A DNA stretch of 37,989 nt from an uncultured bacterium (GTDB lineage Bacteria; Zixibacteria; MSB-5A5; CAIYYT01), in NCBI GenBank assembly GCA_903930455.1, contig CAIYYT010000186.1, positions 1 to 37,989 of the forward strand, written 5' to 3'. A program made the translations under genes and the position numbers. The notes under the pieces were generated by a model. That model did not search any database and had not been told where the DNA came from. It worked only from the letters and a program-made list of their open reading frames with translations. Shown here piece by piece: positions 26,684-33,831 of this stretch; the stretch's first letter is position 1; the number at the start of each line of letters is the position of its first letter.

Positions 26684-28186
26684 CTACGGTTGCACACCCT
26701 GGTGGCATTCGTAGCAGCCGGTTTCCTGCCAGGCATTGTCGATGTCAACCGGGTGCTTGAATTCAAGCCCTGTGCCGGAAGAATCGCGCTCGACCGAATT
26801 GTCGGCGCCTTGCATCATGATCGTGTGACAGGCTTTGCAGTCATGACTGATTTTGACGCCCGCCGCAGTCTGATGATTCCCGTCGTGGCAGCGCATGCAA
26901 CCTCTGTCGTTGAAGTGTCCAATGTTATTTGGATAGGCCGACCAGCGAGCTTTCATGTGCGGGAAGATGTTCTGCGCAAATGCCTGCTGAGCCCCCGCAA
27001 TCGCCCCCGCGATCTTGTCGGGCGGAGTCGTCTGTTCGCCGGATTGATAATGACTCGTGATAGCTTGGGCAATGCCGGCGGAGGCGGAGTCTTTCGTGCC
27101 ATATTCCAGCGTAAGTGCCTCGACCGCTACTTTCTTGATAGATGGCAGCGACGGGTCAATCATACCGCCTTCAATAACACGATCGACAGCGTAGTCGGGT
27201 GAATGGTAAACATGGCTGGGTCGGTTGTGGCAATCAATACAATCCATTTTCCTGACCTCGCTGGAAGCGATCATCTTTTCATCGAGCGGTTGCGCGCTAT
27301 CTTGATAGACTGTCTGCTTGCCGGTCTTCTTGTCGGTCACTCGCACCCAAGGGATATCCTGGCGTCGTTCATCACGGGAGATGTATTCAATTTTGATGTC
27401 CTTGTTGATGTGCCAGTGAATGCCGGCTCGCTGCCCCAGCCCTGGCTCGCCGGTATCGGTCTTGAGTAGAATCATCGCCGACCAGCGAGTGTTGGCATCA
27501 TCGTACATGTAATGGGTAAATTTGCGCAGCCCAGTGCCGTAGGTTTTCTCCGGCCAGTGGCACTGTTCGCAGGTTTCGCGCGCGGGACGGAGATTGTGAA
27601 TCGGTGTGGGAATAGGGCGCGGATACTTGTTAAACAGCGCAGCGTAGACCTGATAAGATCCCGACAGCTTCGATTTGGCATACCAGCCTGCGCCATAACC
27701 GACATGGCACTCCGTGCAGGCCACTCGTGCGTGCGGCGATTGCAAGTAGGCCGTGTGCTCCGGTTCCATAATCTTGTGGCAAGTCGTGCCGCAGAAAGTG
27801 ACCGATTCGGTGAAATGATAAGCTTGATAGCTGCCGACCGCGCTTAAGGTCACGAAGAGGACAGTACCCAGCACGAAGACGATTGTGGCGTTACGGTGAT
27901 GGCTGTTATTGAGATCGATATGGGGCCATTTGCGGTCGGAGACACTTTCGCCTCGCTGCCAGCGACGCCACTGACGGTACATTCCGAGTGGGATCAATAG
28001 CAATCCCAGCACCAGCAGGGCCGGCAAGACCATATATAGGAAAATGCCGAAATAGGCGTTGGTCTGTTCCATGCTGACGTTGATGACCAGCATGATCAGG
28101 CCGATCAGTCCCATAACCACAGCAAGGACTACACCGGCTATGCTGATAGAATTATAGGCTAAGCGCGGGAATTTAGGTTGCTCCAT
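26684..28186 (-). CDS. Membrane-anchored heptaheme cytochrome c (NapC/NirT-like)
   Basis: A 500-residue protein. Three hydrophobic segments (about 14-36, 45-69, 101-120) anchor it, and a large, presumably periplasmic, part follows. Heme sites are C132-x3-C-H137 (a CX3CH site followed by K-I-M-E-P-E), then CXXCH sites starting at Cys157, Cys206, Cys316, Cys430, Cys450 and Cys491, giving seven hemes. The N-terminal hemes resemble NapC/NrfH-type quinol dehydrogenases, with a CX3CH first site. It likely passes electrons from quinols to a periplasmic partner, but none is encoded next to it. It lies upstream of the hydrogenase operon on the same strand, with a 457-base gap. GAGAG precedes the ATG. 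Confidence 0.88.
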   Translation of the reverse strand: MEQPKFPRLAYNSISIAGVVLAVVMGLIGLIMLVINVSMEQTNAYFGIFLYMVLPALLVLGLLLIPLGMYRQWRRWQRGESVSDRKWPHIDLNNSHHRNATIVFVLGTVLFVTLSAVGSYQAYHFTESVTFCGTTCHKIMEPEHTAYLQSPHARVACTECHVGYGAGWYAKSKLSGSYQVYAALFNKYPRPIPTPIHNLRPARETCEQCHWPEKTYGTGLRKFTHYMYDDANTRWSAMILLKTDTGEPGLGQRAGIHWHINKDIKIEYISRDERRQDIPWVRVTDKKTGKQTVYQDSAQPLDEKMIASSEVRKMDCIDCHNRPSHVYHSPDYAVDRVIEGGMIDPSLPSIKKVAVEALTLEYGTKDSASAGIAQAITSHYQSGEQTTPPDKIAGAIAGAQQAFAQNIFPHMKARWSAYPNNIGHFNDRGCMRCHDGNHQTAAGVKISHDCKACHTIMMQGADNSVERDSSGTGLEFKHPVDIDNAWQETGCYECHQGVQP

Positions 28187-28343
28187 GGCTTCTCTCGCAT
28201 CTGGATTTGTCGTTATCGTTTTCGAGTCTCATCCGTCGGGCAGAGGATACTACTCGCGCCGACCAAAATCAAGAGAGATTTGACCGCTTCAGCCCACATC
28301 GCATCCCGGTTGTCTACCGCACCGGTTATCGGCGAGAAATCCC

Positions 28344-28372
28344 TTGCCAACGCCGACAAGACATACTATGTT
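28344..28372 (+). promoter_or_regulatory. Possible promoter of the dockerin protein gene
   Basis: TTGCCA (28344-28349), a 17-base spacer and TATGTT (28367-28372) lie about 50 bases before the ATG at 28423. The rest of the 236-base gap (28187-28422) shows no gene. Confidence 0.4.
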
Positions 28373-28422
28373 GGTCGGTGTGTTGACGTCTCAAATACCC
28401 GGTCTGCTTTTTGGAGGATATC

Positions 28423-29397
28423 ATGACAAAAGTACGACTGTTGCTGGTCGTCTTAGCATTGCTGCTGCCTGCCGCAACGCCGTCGCTTTCTGCGGCCGCG
28501 ATTATTGCCGATCATACTACGGTCGCCAAGTTCAATCAGATTCCGGTCAGTTACTTCAATCAAATACGCGCCGATTACAACTTCTTCTATGGACATACAT
28601 CGCATGGCAGCCAAATCATGACCGGGCTGGGCATGTTGGAAACGGAAAACGCCACGCAATACGCGCTACCGACCGTCAGTGAATACGGCAGCGACCTTAG
28701 TAGCTACGGTGACACCAATTGGGTGCCGGTGACGCGGGACTATCTTGACGCTCATCCGGAGTGCAATTTTGTCATGTGGTCTTGGTGCGGAGGTGTCTCC
28801 ATCAATTCCCAAGAAGGCATTGATGCTTATCTCAACGCCATGAATCAGCTTGAAGTTGCGTATCCCAATGTCAAGTTCCTCTATATGACGGGGCACCTTG
28901 ACGGTGGTGGCGTCGACGGCAATCTCTATGTGCGCAACAATCAGATTCGCGGCTGGTGCGCGGCCCATGGCAAGATACTCTTCGATTTTGCCGACATAGA
29001 GAGCTACAGCCCCGACAACACCTACTATCCCGACGGCAGTGATGCCTGCGAATGGTGTTACACATGGTGCGCCAGCAATTCTTGTCCCGACTGTGGTGGC
29101 TGCGCACATTCGCACTGCTTCAATTGCTATCAGAAGGGCAAAGCCTGGTGGTGGATGCTCGCGCATGTAGCCGGCTGGAATCCCGAACCGGCGACATGTG
29201 GTGACGCCAACTCAGATGGAGGGGTTGATATTAGTGATGTTGTTTACCTGATCGCTTATATTTTCTCTGGCGGTCCGGCGCCCGACCCCCTTGAGTATGG
29301 CGATGTCAACTGCGACAGCACAGTTGATATCTCCGATGTCGTCTATCTGATTGGCTATATCTTTAGTGGTGGCTTGGCACCGTGTGCCGAGTGTTAA
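28423..29397 (+). CDS. Secreted protein with eight-cysteine cluster and dockerin-like tail
   Basis: A 324-residue exported protein of a family I do not recognise. The ATG at 28423 follows GGAGG at ideal spacing. Signal peptide: residues 1-25. The central domain (26-250) contains F-F-Y-G-H-T-S-H-G-S-Q (54-64) and M-T-G-H-L-D-G-G-G (155-163), with D-F-A-D-I-E at 188-193; these could belong to an SGNH-like hydrolase, but this is weak. Residues 209-235 hold Cys209, 212, 216, 221, 224, 227, 232 and 235, most in C-x2-C pairs, and resemble a metal or cluster site. Two dockerin-like calcium repeats follow (259-283 and 293-316). The tail may bind a cohesin such as the one encoded at 4820-5539. Confidence 0.75.
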   Translation: MTKVRLLLVVLALLLPAATPSLSAAAIIADHTTVAKFNQIPVSYFNQIRADYNFFYGHTSHGSQIMTGLGMLETENATQYALPTVSEYGSDLSSYGDTNWVPVTRDYLDAHPECNFVMWSWCGGVSINSQEGIDAYLNAMNQLEVAYPNVKFLYMTGHLDGGGVDGNLYVRNNQIRGWCAAHGKILFDFADIESYSPDNTYYPDGSDACEWCYTWCASNSCPDCGGCAHSHCFNCYQKGKAWWWMLAHVAGWNPEPATCGDANSDGGVDISDVVYLIAYIFSGGPAPDPLEYGDVNCDSTVDISDVVYLIGYIFSGGLAPCAEC

Positions 29398-29429
29398 TCA
29401 CGGCATGATCCCGGCTCGTTATGCCGTGA
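29398..29429. terminator. Bidirectional hairpin between convergent dockerin and MFS genes
   Basis: A perfect 9-bp inverted repeat TCACGGCAT/ATGCCGTGA (29398-29406 and 29421-29429) with a 14-base loop begins right after the dockerin stop codon and includes the last codons of the MFS gene. The T-run is weak (CTCTTT on the plus strand). Confidence 0.55.
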
Positions 29430-30627
29430 CCTCTTTGCCGCGCAAGGCGAACCAGATCGTGCCGATCAGGCCGAATCCAAACGCCGTCAGCAGATTGGTC
29501 GCGGGACTGATCAGCCAGAGAGCCGCGCCACCAAATGCCGCCAATGAGACAATGGTGTCACGAATCAGATAGTACAACCCGAACATCCCCGCTTCCCGAC
29601 CGACCGGCGCCAGATCCATAATCAACGCCTTGCGGGTTGGTTCGCCGAATTCCTTGAGACCGCGGAGCATGAAAGCTAAAACCAGCGGCCAGAAGGATTG
29701 GCAGAGCATCAGCGCGAGCGGAAACAGCGTGAAGTTCACGAACGTGATTACGATGAACGGTTTCTTTTGCGTCTTGTCGGCAAAGTAGGCGACCGGGATG
29801 TAGATGAGCACTGCCGTGGCCATTTCCACCGTCGTCAAAATACCAAACTGGAAGGCGTGAACGGGTGAAGCAATCATCTTCATGCACCAGATCACGACAA
29901 ACGCATACGGTATCTGCTCGCAAAACCGAATCAACACATCCGCCACCAGCAAGTTGCGTAGCGCCGGACTCATTAGTTTGAATAGCTTGAGCGGGTTGCG
30001 CTCCGCTGTTTTCGCGCTTGCCGCCGTGGCCGATTGATCATCTTTGATCATAATTTGCTGCATAACCGCCGCAATTACTGCCATTCCCAGCGCCGCCACG
30101 AACGCCAGCCGCACGCCGGTGCGCTCCCCCCAAGTGTCAATGAACAGGCCGCCGACCAATGGTCCTATTGACATGGGAATGCGACGGATCAGAGAATGCA
30201 TGGTAACGCCCATAGTCCGCTTGGTCTTGGGGAGTGCTCGTGCGACGAGTCCCATAGTGGCTGGAAGGGAGATTGCTGACCAAGTGAGAAAGAAGAAGGC
30301 GCCCGCCATCACCGCCCAGATTGACGGAATCAAGATGACAATGACGTATCCGGTCATCGCCAGCAGGTTGAATACTAACAGCGCCCGTTTAGTGCCGAGC
30401 CGGTCAGCAAGATAACCCCCCGGAAAAGAGTAGAACGCTCCCAACAGATTCTGCAGGCCGTTGAGCAAGCCGATCGCCAGCGCACCGCCGCCAAGAGCCA
30501 TTAGGTAGATGGGGAGAAACCGTTCCGCCATCCGCTCCCCCATCCCTACCAGAATCACCATGCCGAGCAGGGCGACAATGCTCTGTTTTAGTCCGAAGAA
30601 TTCGGCGAAGCGACGAAAGGAAGTCAT
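29419..30627 (-). CDS. MFS transporter, substrate unknown
   Basis: A 402-residue major facilitator protein with about 12 hydrophobic segments. The loop 2-3 signature is visible as G-G-Y-L-A-D-R-L-G-T-K-R-A (about residues 73-86), and the equivalent in the second half is Y-F-A-D-K-T-Q-K-K-P. A roughly 30-residue soluble linker rich in Ala, Ser and Lys separates the halves near residues 195-225. Family members export drugs or metabolites; the sequence does not indicate the substrate. The ATG at 30627 has no obvious ribosome binding site. It stands alone: the dockerin gene is convergent, and rpmG upstream has its own terminator. Confidence 0.85.
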   Translation of the reverse strand: MTSFRRFAEFFGLKQSIVALLGMVILVGMGERMAERFLPIYLMALGGGALAIGLLNGLQNLLGAFYSFPGGYLADRLGTKRALLVFNLLAMTGYVIVILIPSIWAVMAGAFFFLTWSAISLPATMGLVARALPKTKRTMGVTMHSLIRRIPMSIGPLVGGLFIDTWGERTGVRLAFVAALGMAVIAAVMQQIMIKDDQSATAASAKTAERNPLKLFKLMSPALRNLLVADVLIRFCEQIPYAFVVIWCMKMIASPVHAFQFGILTTVEMATAVLIYIPVAYFADKTQKKPFIVITFVNFTLFPLALMLCQSFWPLVLAFMLRGLKEFGEPTRKALIMDLAPVGREAGMFGLYYLIRDTIVSLAAFGGAALWLISPATNLLTAFGFGLIGTIWFALRGKEVTA

Positions 30628-30753
30628 CAGAAATCAAGCACTTTGTTGCTGTTAGGCTGTCCGCCGCTGTTCCACGCAGGCGGCAGTCAATATTGGCGCC
30701 AACGTACAGGATTGGTCGTTCCTCTACAAGTGGATATTGGTGCGCAAGAGCGG

Positions 30754-30784
30754 AAAAAAAACAAGGGCACGCGGTGGCGTGCCC
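30754..30784 (-). terminator. Rho-independent terminator of rpmG
   Basis: On the minus strand a perfect 8-bp stem GGGCACGC/GCGTGCCC with a four-base loop (30765-30784) is followed by TTGTTTTTTTT. It lies about 50 bases after rpmG. A second, imperfect palindrome (CTG.CCGCC..GGCGG.CAG, about 30657-30686) lies between this and the MFS gene; its role is unknown. Confidence 0.95.
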
Positions 30785-30835
30785 TGGCGATAATTCTGTG
30801 CGAGCGAGTCATGCGACCAATGCTCGTCGAATCGG

Positions 30836-31021
30836 CTAGCGAATCTCTTTGTGAATCGTGTGCCGACGCAGATGGGGATTGTATTTTTTTAGTTCCATCC
30901 GGTCGGGAGTATTGCGCTTATTCTTGGTGGTGGTGTACCTTGACGCCGTTTTGCCCTCTTTGGCCGCTTCGGTGCACTCTATCGTAATCGTGCCGCGCGC
31001 ATCGGTTTTTTTCTTTGCCAC
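30836..31021 (-). CDS. rpmG: 50S ribosomal protein L33
   Basis: A 61-residue basic protein with the L33 signature [23 protein letters not shown]. It sits near the E site of the large subunit. Only one cysteine (I-E-C-T-E) remains where zinc-binding forms have four, so this is a C-minus, zinc-independent type. Translation starts at GTG 31021, seven bases after GAGGAG. secE, nusG and tRNA-Trp, its frequent downstream neighbours, are not present: the gene is monocistronic between a promoter at 31091-31118 and a strong terminator. Confidence 0.95.
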   Translation of the reverse strand: MAKKKTDARGTITIECTEAAKEGKTASRYTTTKNKRNTPDRMELKKYNPHLRRHTIHKEIR

Positions 31022-31090
31022 AGTCTATCTCCTCAAATCAACAAATCTGCAAACTGATCCCAGAAGTCAAGCGCTTCGAACAAGACATTT

Positions 31091-31118
31091 AATATACGCT
31101 CTCTCCTGCCGTAAGCAA
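31091..31118 (-). promoter_or_regulatory. rpmG promoter (sigma70-like)
   Basis: On the minus strand TTGCTT (31113-31118), a 16-base spacer and TATATT (31091-31096) are about 70 bases upstream of the GTG start. A second TTGACT nearer the gene lacks a good -10 partner. Confidence 0.6.
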
Positions 31119-31174
31119 GCTCTTTTCTTGCCAAGGATAGCCGATAGCCGATATTGCGCCGATTTATCTACTCT

Positions 31175-31258
31175 AGCGCGAAGGGGCGCTTTTCGAGGAA
31201 TTCCCTGAAATGCGCCCGCAAGGCTCGCTGATCGGTAGCCGAAGGACGCCGGGCTACC
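31175..31258. repeat. Pair of short palindromes in the intergenic region upstream of rpmG
   Basis: AGCGC/GCGCT (31175-31190), followed on the plus strand by TTTT, and GGTAGCC/GGCTACC (31234-31258, 11-base loop), which overlaps the stop codon of the next gene. They may be terminators or decayed mobile palindromes. No gene is seen between rpmG and the stop at 31254. Confidence 0.4.
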
Positions 31259-32156
31259 AAACGCGCGGAACCAGTTCAGTGTTCTTTAGAACCCTTTTGG
31301 TCTTGACCTGCTTGTCCGATCGAGTAAGACTAATATCCAATCGCTCACTCATCTTGGCGTACACAATGCTCCCCGCCTTCAGCGACACCTGGAACTCACC
31401 AGTAGTCTGCGACGTTCCGATCCACTTGAACGAAGTTGTATCTGTGGAATATATCTCCACACGATAAGGCGAGGTGGCGCTAATAACCGAGACATTGGCG
31501 CACGGCGTTCCGCGATAGGTAGTCAATCCCGTCAATGTCAGCTTGAACGGCTTTTGCTCCACCTGTGATTCGTTGATTACCTTTTTAATGGAGTAACAGA
31601 TTGGTTTTGGCCAAACAATGGTGGCAGTATCACCGACCTTGCTCAGACGACTGCCGACGGAGTAATGTAACTGCTCCATGATCTTGGCAGGCAAGAAATC
31701 ATCGATAAACTCCCACGCTTCTTCATAGGGGAATCCCGTGGTCAGAGGAATCCCGAAATCATAGCAGTTGCCTGTCACCGGAATCTTCGGACGGAACTGT
31801 GAACGAAAATTCAGCCCCATCAGCGAATCGATGATCGAGCGGCTTTCATAGCCAGACTCGTCTATCGCCTGAAGGCTCCCGACTGAGACGGAGTCGACGG
31901 TGATATTATAGATCAGGCCGCTGTCGGGATTGTTCGCGAGACATAGCTGCGTGTAGTCAATACGGTTTTTCTTGATGGACGTGGGCTTGCCATCATTATC
32001 TAGGAGAAGCATTTCCACTTTTATACTGTAAGCTTGAGCATCTCCGCGTTGGCATCTTGGCGCCAGATTTAGAGTTTCCTTAGGCACCTGCGGAAGGACT
32101 GATTGCGCCCAAAGGGACGCGCTTGAGACCAGAAGGACCAGAAACAACTTGCGCAT
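31254..32156 (-). CDS. Secreted protein of unknown function
   Basis: A 300-residue protein I do not recognise. A signal peptide (residues 1-17, M-R-K-L-F-L-V-L-L-V-S-S-A-S-L-W-A) precedes a mature chain rich in beta-type sequence with few charged clusters, and no membrane segments. Four cysteines are spread through the mature part and may form disulfides. The pattern of a repeated Y-S/T-I-K-V / Y-N-I-T-V-D-S-V type strand followed by a C-terminal strand-rich region suggests a periplasmic or surface beta-sandwich. AAGGAG seven bases before the ATG supports the start. It follows mutM by 16 bases on the same strand and may be co-transcribed with it, with no evident functional link. Confidence 0.7.
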   Translation of the reverse strand: MRKLFLVLLVSSASLWAQSVLPQVPKETLNLAPRCQRGDAQAYSIKVEMLLLDNDGKPTSIKKNRIDYTQLCLANNPDSGLIYNITVDSVSVGSLQAIDESGYESRSIIDSLMGLNFRSQFRPKIPVTGNCYDFGIPLTTGFPYEEAWEFIDDFLPAKIMEQLHYSVGSRLSKVGDTATIVWPKPICYSIKKVINESQVEQKPFKLTLTGLTTYRGTPCANVSVISATSPYRVEIYSTDTTSFKWIGTSQTTGEFQVSLKAGSIVYAKMSERLDISLTRSDKQVKTKRVLKNTELVPRVW

Positions 32157-32172
32157 TACAACTCCTTATCGC

Positions 32173-32991
32173 TTACGAACGACAGTCGTCCTTTTGACAG
32201 GTGGGACAAAAATGCGTTCCCCGACCGCCGACTTTGATTTTCACTATGATGTCACTGCACTTGCCACACCGACTTCCATTTTGGTTATACACTTTTAGAT
32301 ATCGGGCGAAGCGCCCGGTTTCTCCATTTACGCCCGAATAGCTGTCGAATGTTGTCCCGAGATTCTTAATCGCCAACGCCATGATCTGTCGGATAGCCCT
32401 CGCCAGTGCACGGATTTCCTTGGCTGACAGCGATGACGACGCCCTTAGAGGATGAATATAACTGCGGTAGAGTGACTCATCGACATAGATGTTGCCCAAA
32501 CCGGCAATGACATACTGATCAAGCAACAGGGATTTGACATGTCGCTTGCTCTTGCAAACCAGCGCCTGTAACTGCGACGCCGTAATCGCAGGAGCCTCTG
32601 CGCCCAGTCGATTTAGCGTTTCCTGTTGGCCATCGCGCACGAATTGGATAACGCCAAATTTGCGTACATCACGGAACACGAGCCGCCTGCTTCGAGCCCG
32701 GAATACGATCTCCAGATGGTCATGCTTGTCGCGCCGTCTCTGATCTTCGCCGACTAGAATTCGCCCGCTCATGCGCAGATGGATCATCAGCCGTCTGCCC
32801 GATTTGAGAAAAGCAATAATGTACTTACCGCGCCGCTCAAACGACTTGAAGGTATCACCGGTCAACTGACGCAGTTGGGGTTCACGTTTGAGCAAGTGAG
32901 GAGAAACATGGGGCAATCGCTGCACGGTCAGCCCCTTGACCATAGAATTCAGCCCACGAACAATCGTCTCGACCTCCGGCAATTCCGGCAT
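32173..32991 (-). CDS. mutM: Formamidopyrimidine-DNA glycosylase (Fpg/MutM)
   Basis: A 272-residue base-excision repair enzyme that removes 8-oxoguanine and FapyG and cuts the strand by beta,delta-elimination. The N-terminus M-P-E-L-P-E-V-E-T provides the catalytic Pro and Glu. The helix-two-turn-helix segment has G-L-G-N-I-Y-V-D-E-S-L. The zinc finger at the end is C-G-K-C .. C-P-T-C, with G-R-G-T-H-F in its loop. The ATG follows one base after the stop codon of the upstream methyltransferase gene (TGAAATG), so the two are coupled, with GGAG inside the upstream gene as ribosome site. Confidence 0.96.
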   Translation of the reverse strand: MPELPEVETIVRGLNSMVKGLTVQRLPHVSPHLLKREPQLRQLTGDTFKSFERRGKYIIAFLKSGRRLMIHLRMSGRILVGEDQRRRDKHDHLEIVFRARSRRLVFRDVRKFGVIQFVRDGQQETLNRLGAEAPAITASQLQALVCKSKRHVKSLLLDQYVIAGLGNIYVDESLYRSYIHPLRASSSLSAKEIRALARAIRQIMALAIKNLGTTFDSYSGVNGETGRFARYLKVYNQNGSRCGKCSDIIVKIKVGGRGTHFCPTCQKDDCRS

Positions 32992-32992
32992 T

Positions 32993-33763
32993 TCAGACTT
33001 TCTCCATGATCAAGATCATGTTTTCCGACTTGGTTCTGATATATGGCGCTAGCCCGGCATCACCAAAAGCATGTGTCACCTTGAAGTCATGGCTCGCGGC
33101 GGCGGCGATTTCCGAGCGCAGCCAGAACTTCAATCGCGTTTCCAGCGTATTGTGCGAGCTGATTTTCCCTTGCTCGATGATGTAGATCGGCATCAGAAAA
33201 CTCCAGCACTCGTCTTGCCGGGTATAGAACGGCGTAAACAGCACGCGATTGTCGGCCAGTTTCGGCGGCAGGAAATGCACCTGCTTGGTTTTCAGCATCT
33301 CCGGATTAACGGTCTGGATCACGAACCGCCCATGTGGTGACAACAATCGGCTGACATTCCTAATCAGCATTTTGAGATCGGCGCCGGAAAGGATATGCGG
33401 TAGGGTGTTTCCAAGAAGCAATACGAGATCGAACATCCCGTTGCTCTGCGCCGGCAGTCGTAGCATGTCACCTTTGAGAAAGTGTATTCCCTTCCTACGA
33501 GCGTGTTTTGCCTTTGCCATTTTGATCATCCGCGCTGATCTATCAATGCCTACATAGACTGCGCCGCGCTTGATAATCTCCCGGGCATGACCGCCATCAC
33601 CGCAGCCGAGATCACAGACGGTAGAGACTTCGGAATCGGCAAGAAGCAGATCAAAGAGTGCCGTCTCTTTGGGCAATCGTTTGTCCCAATCGACTTTAAG
33701 GTGATAGAGCGGTGCGAGTTGCTCGTAGAAGTTGTCGCTATGTCTGCCGTGCGTTGTCACCAT
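32993..33763 (-). CDS. Class I SAM-dependent methyltransferase
   Basis: A 256-residue cytoplasmic enzyme with the Rossmann-type SAM site V-C-D-L-G-C-G-D-G-G (about 49-58), the acidic V-G-I-D-R-S motif II region, and D-L-V-L-L-L-G-N-T-L-P as the post-II strand. Similar to methyltransferases acting on small molecules; the substrate cannot be told from sequence. AGGAG lies just before the ATG; a GTG directly after it would have better spacing and would shorten the protein by one residue. It is coupled to mutM downstream and divergent from pcrA. Confidence 0.85.
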   Translation of the reverse strand: MVTTHGRHSDNFYEQLAPLYHLKVDWDKRLPKETALFDLLLADSEVSTVCDLGCGDGGHAREIIKRGAVYVGIDRSARMIKMAKAKHARRKGIHFLKGDMLRLPAQSNGMFDLVLLLGNTLPHILSGADLKMLIRNVSRLLSPHGRFVIQTVNPEMLKTKQVHFLPPKLADNRVLFTPFYTRQDECWSFLMPIYIIEQGKISSHNTLETRLKFWLRSEIAAAASHDFKVTHAFGDAGLAPYIRTKSENMILIMEKV

Positions 33764-33794
33764 ACTCCTGGAGTATTGCCAGCCGAAGTTTCCC

Positions 33795-33822
33795 TTGAAA
33801 ACCGGGCGTCGCCCAGTATATT
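33795..33822 (+). promoter_or_regulatory. pcrA promoter, possibly leaderless
   Basis: TTGAAA (33795-33800), a 16-base spacer and TATATT (33817-33822) form a strong-looking promoter that ends nine bases before the ATG at 33832. No Shine-Dalgarno fits in that space. The spacer contains GGGCG.CGCCC, a small hairpin or operator. Confidence 0.6.
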
Positions 33823-33831
33823 GGGCGGCCT

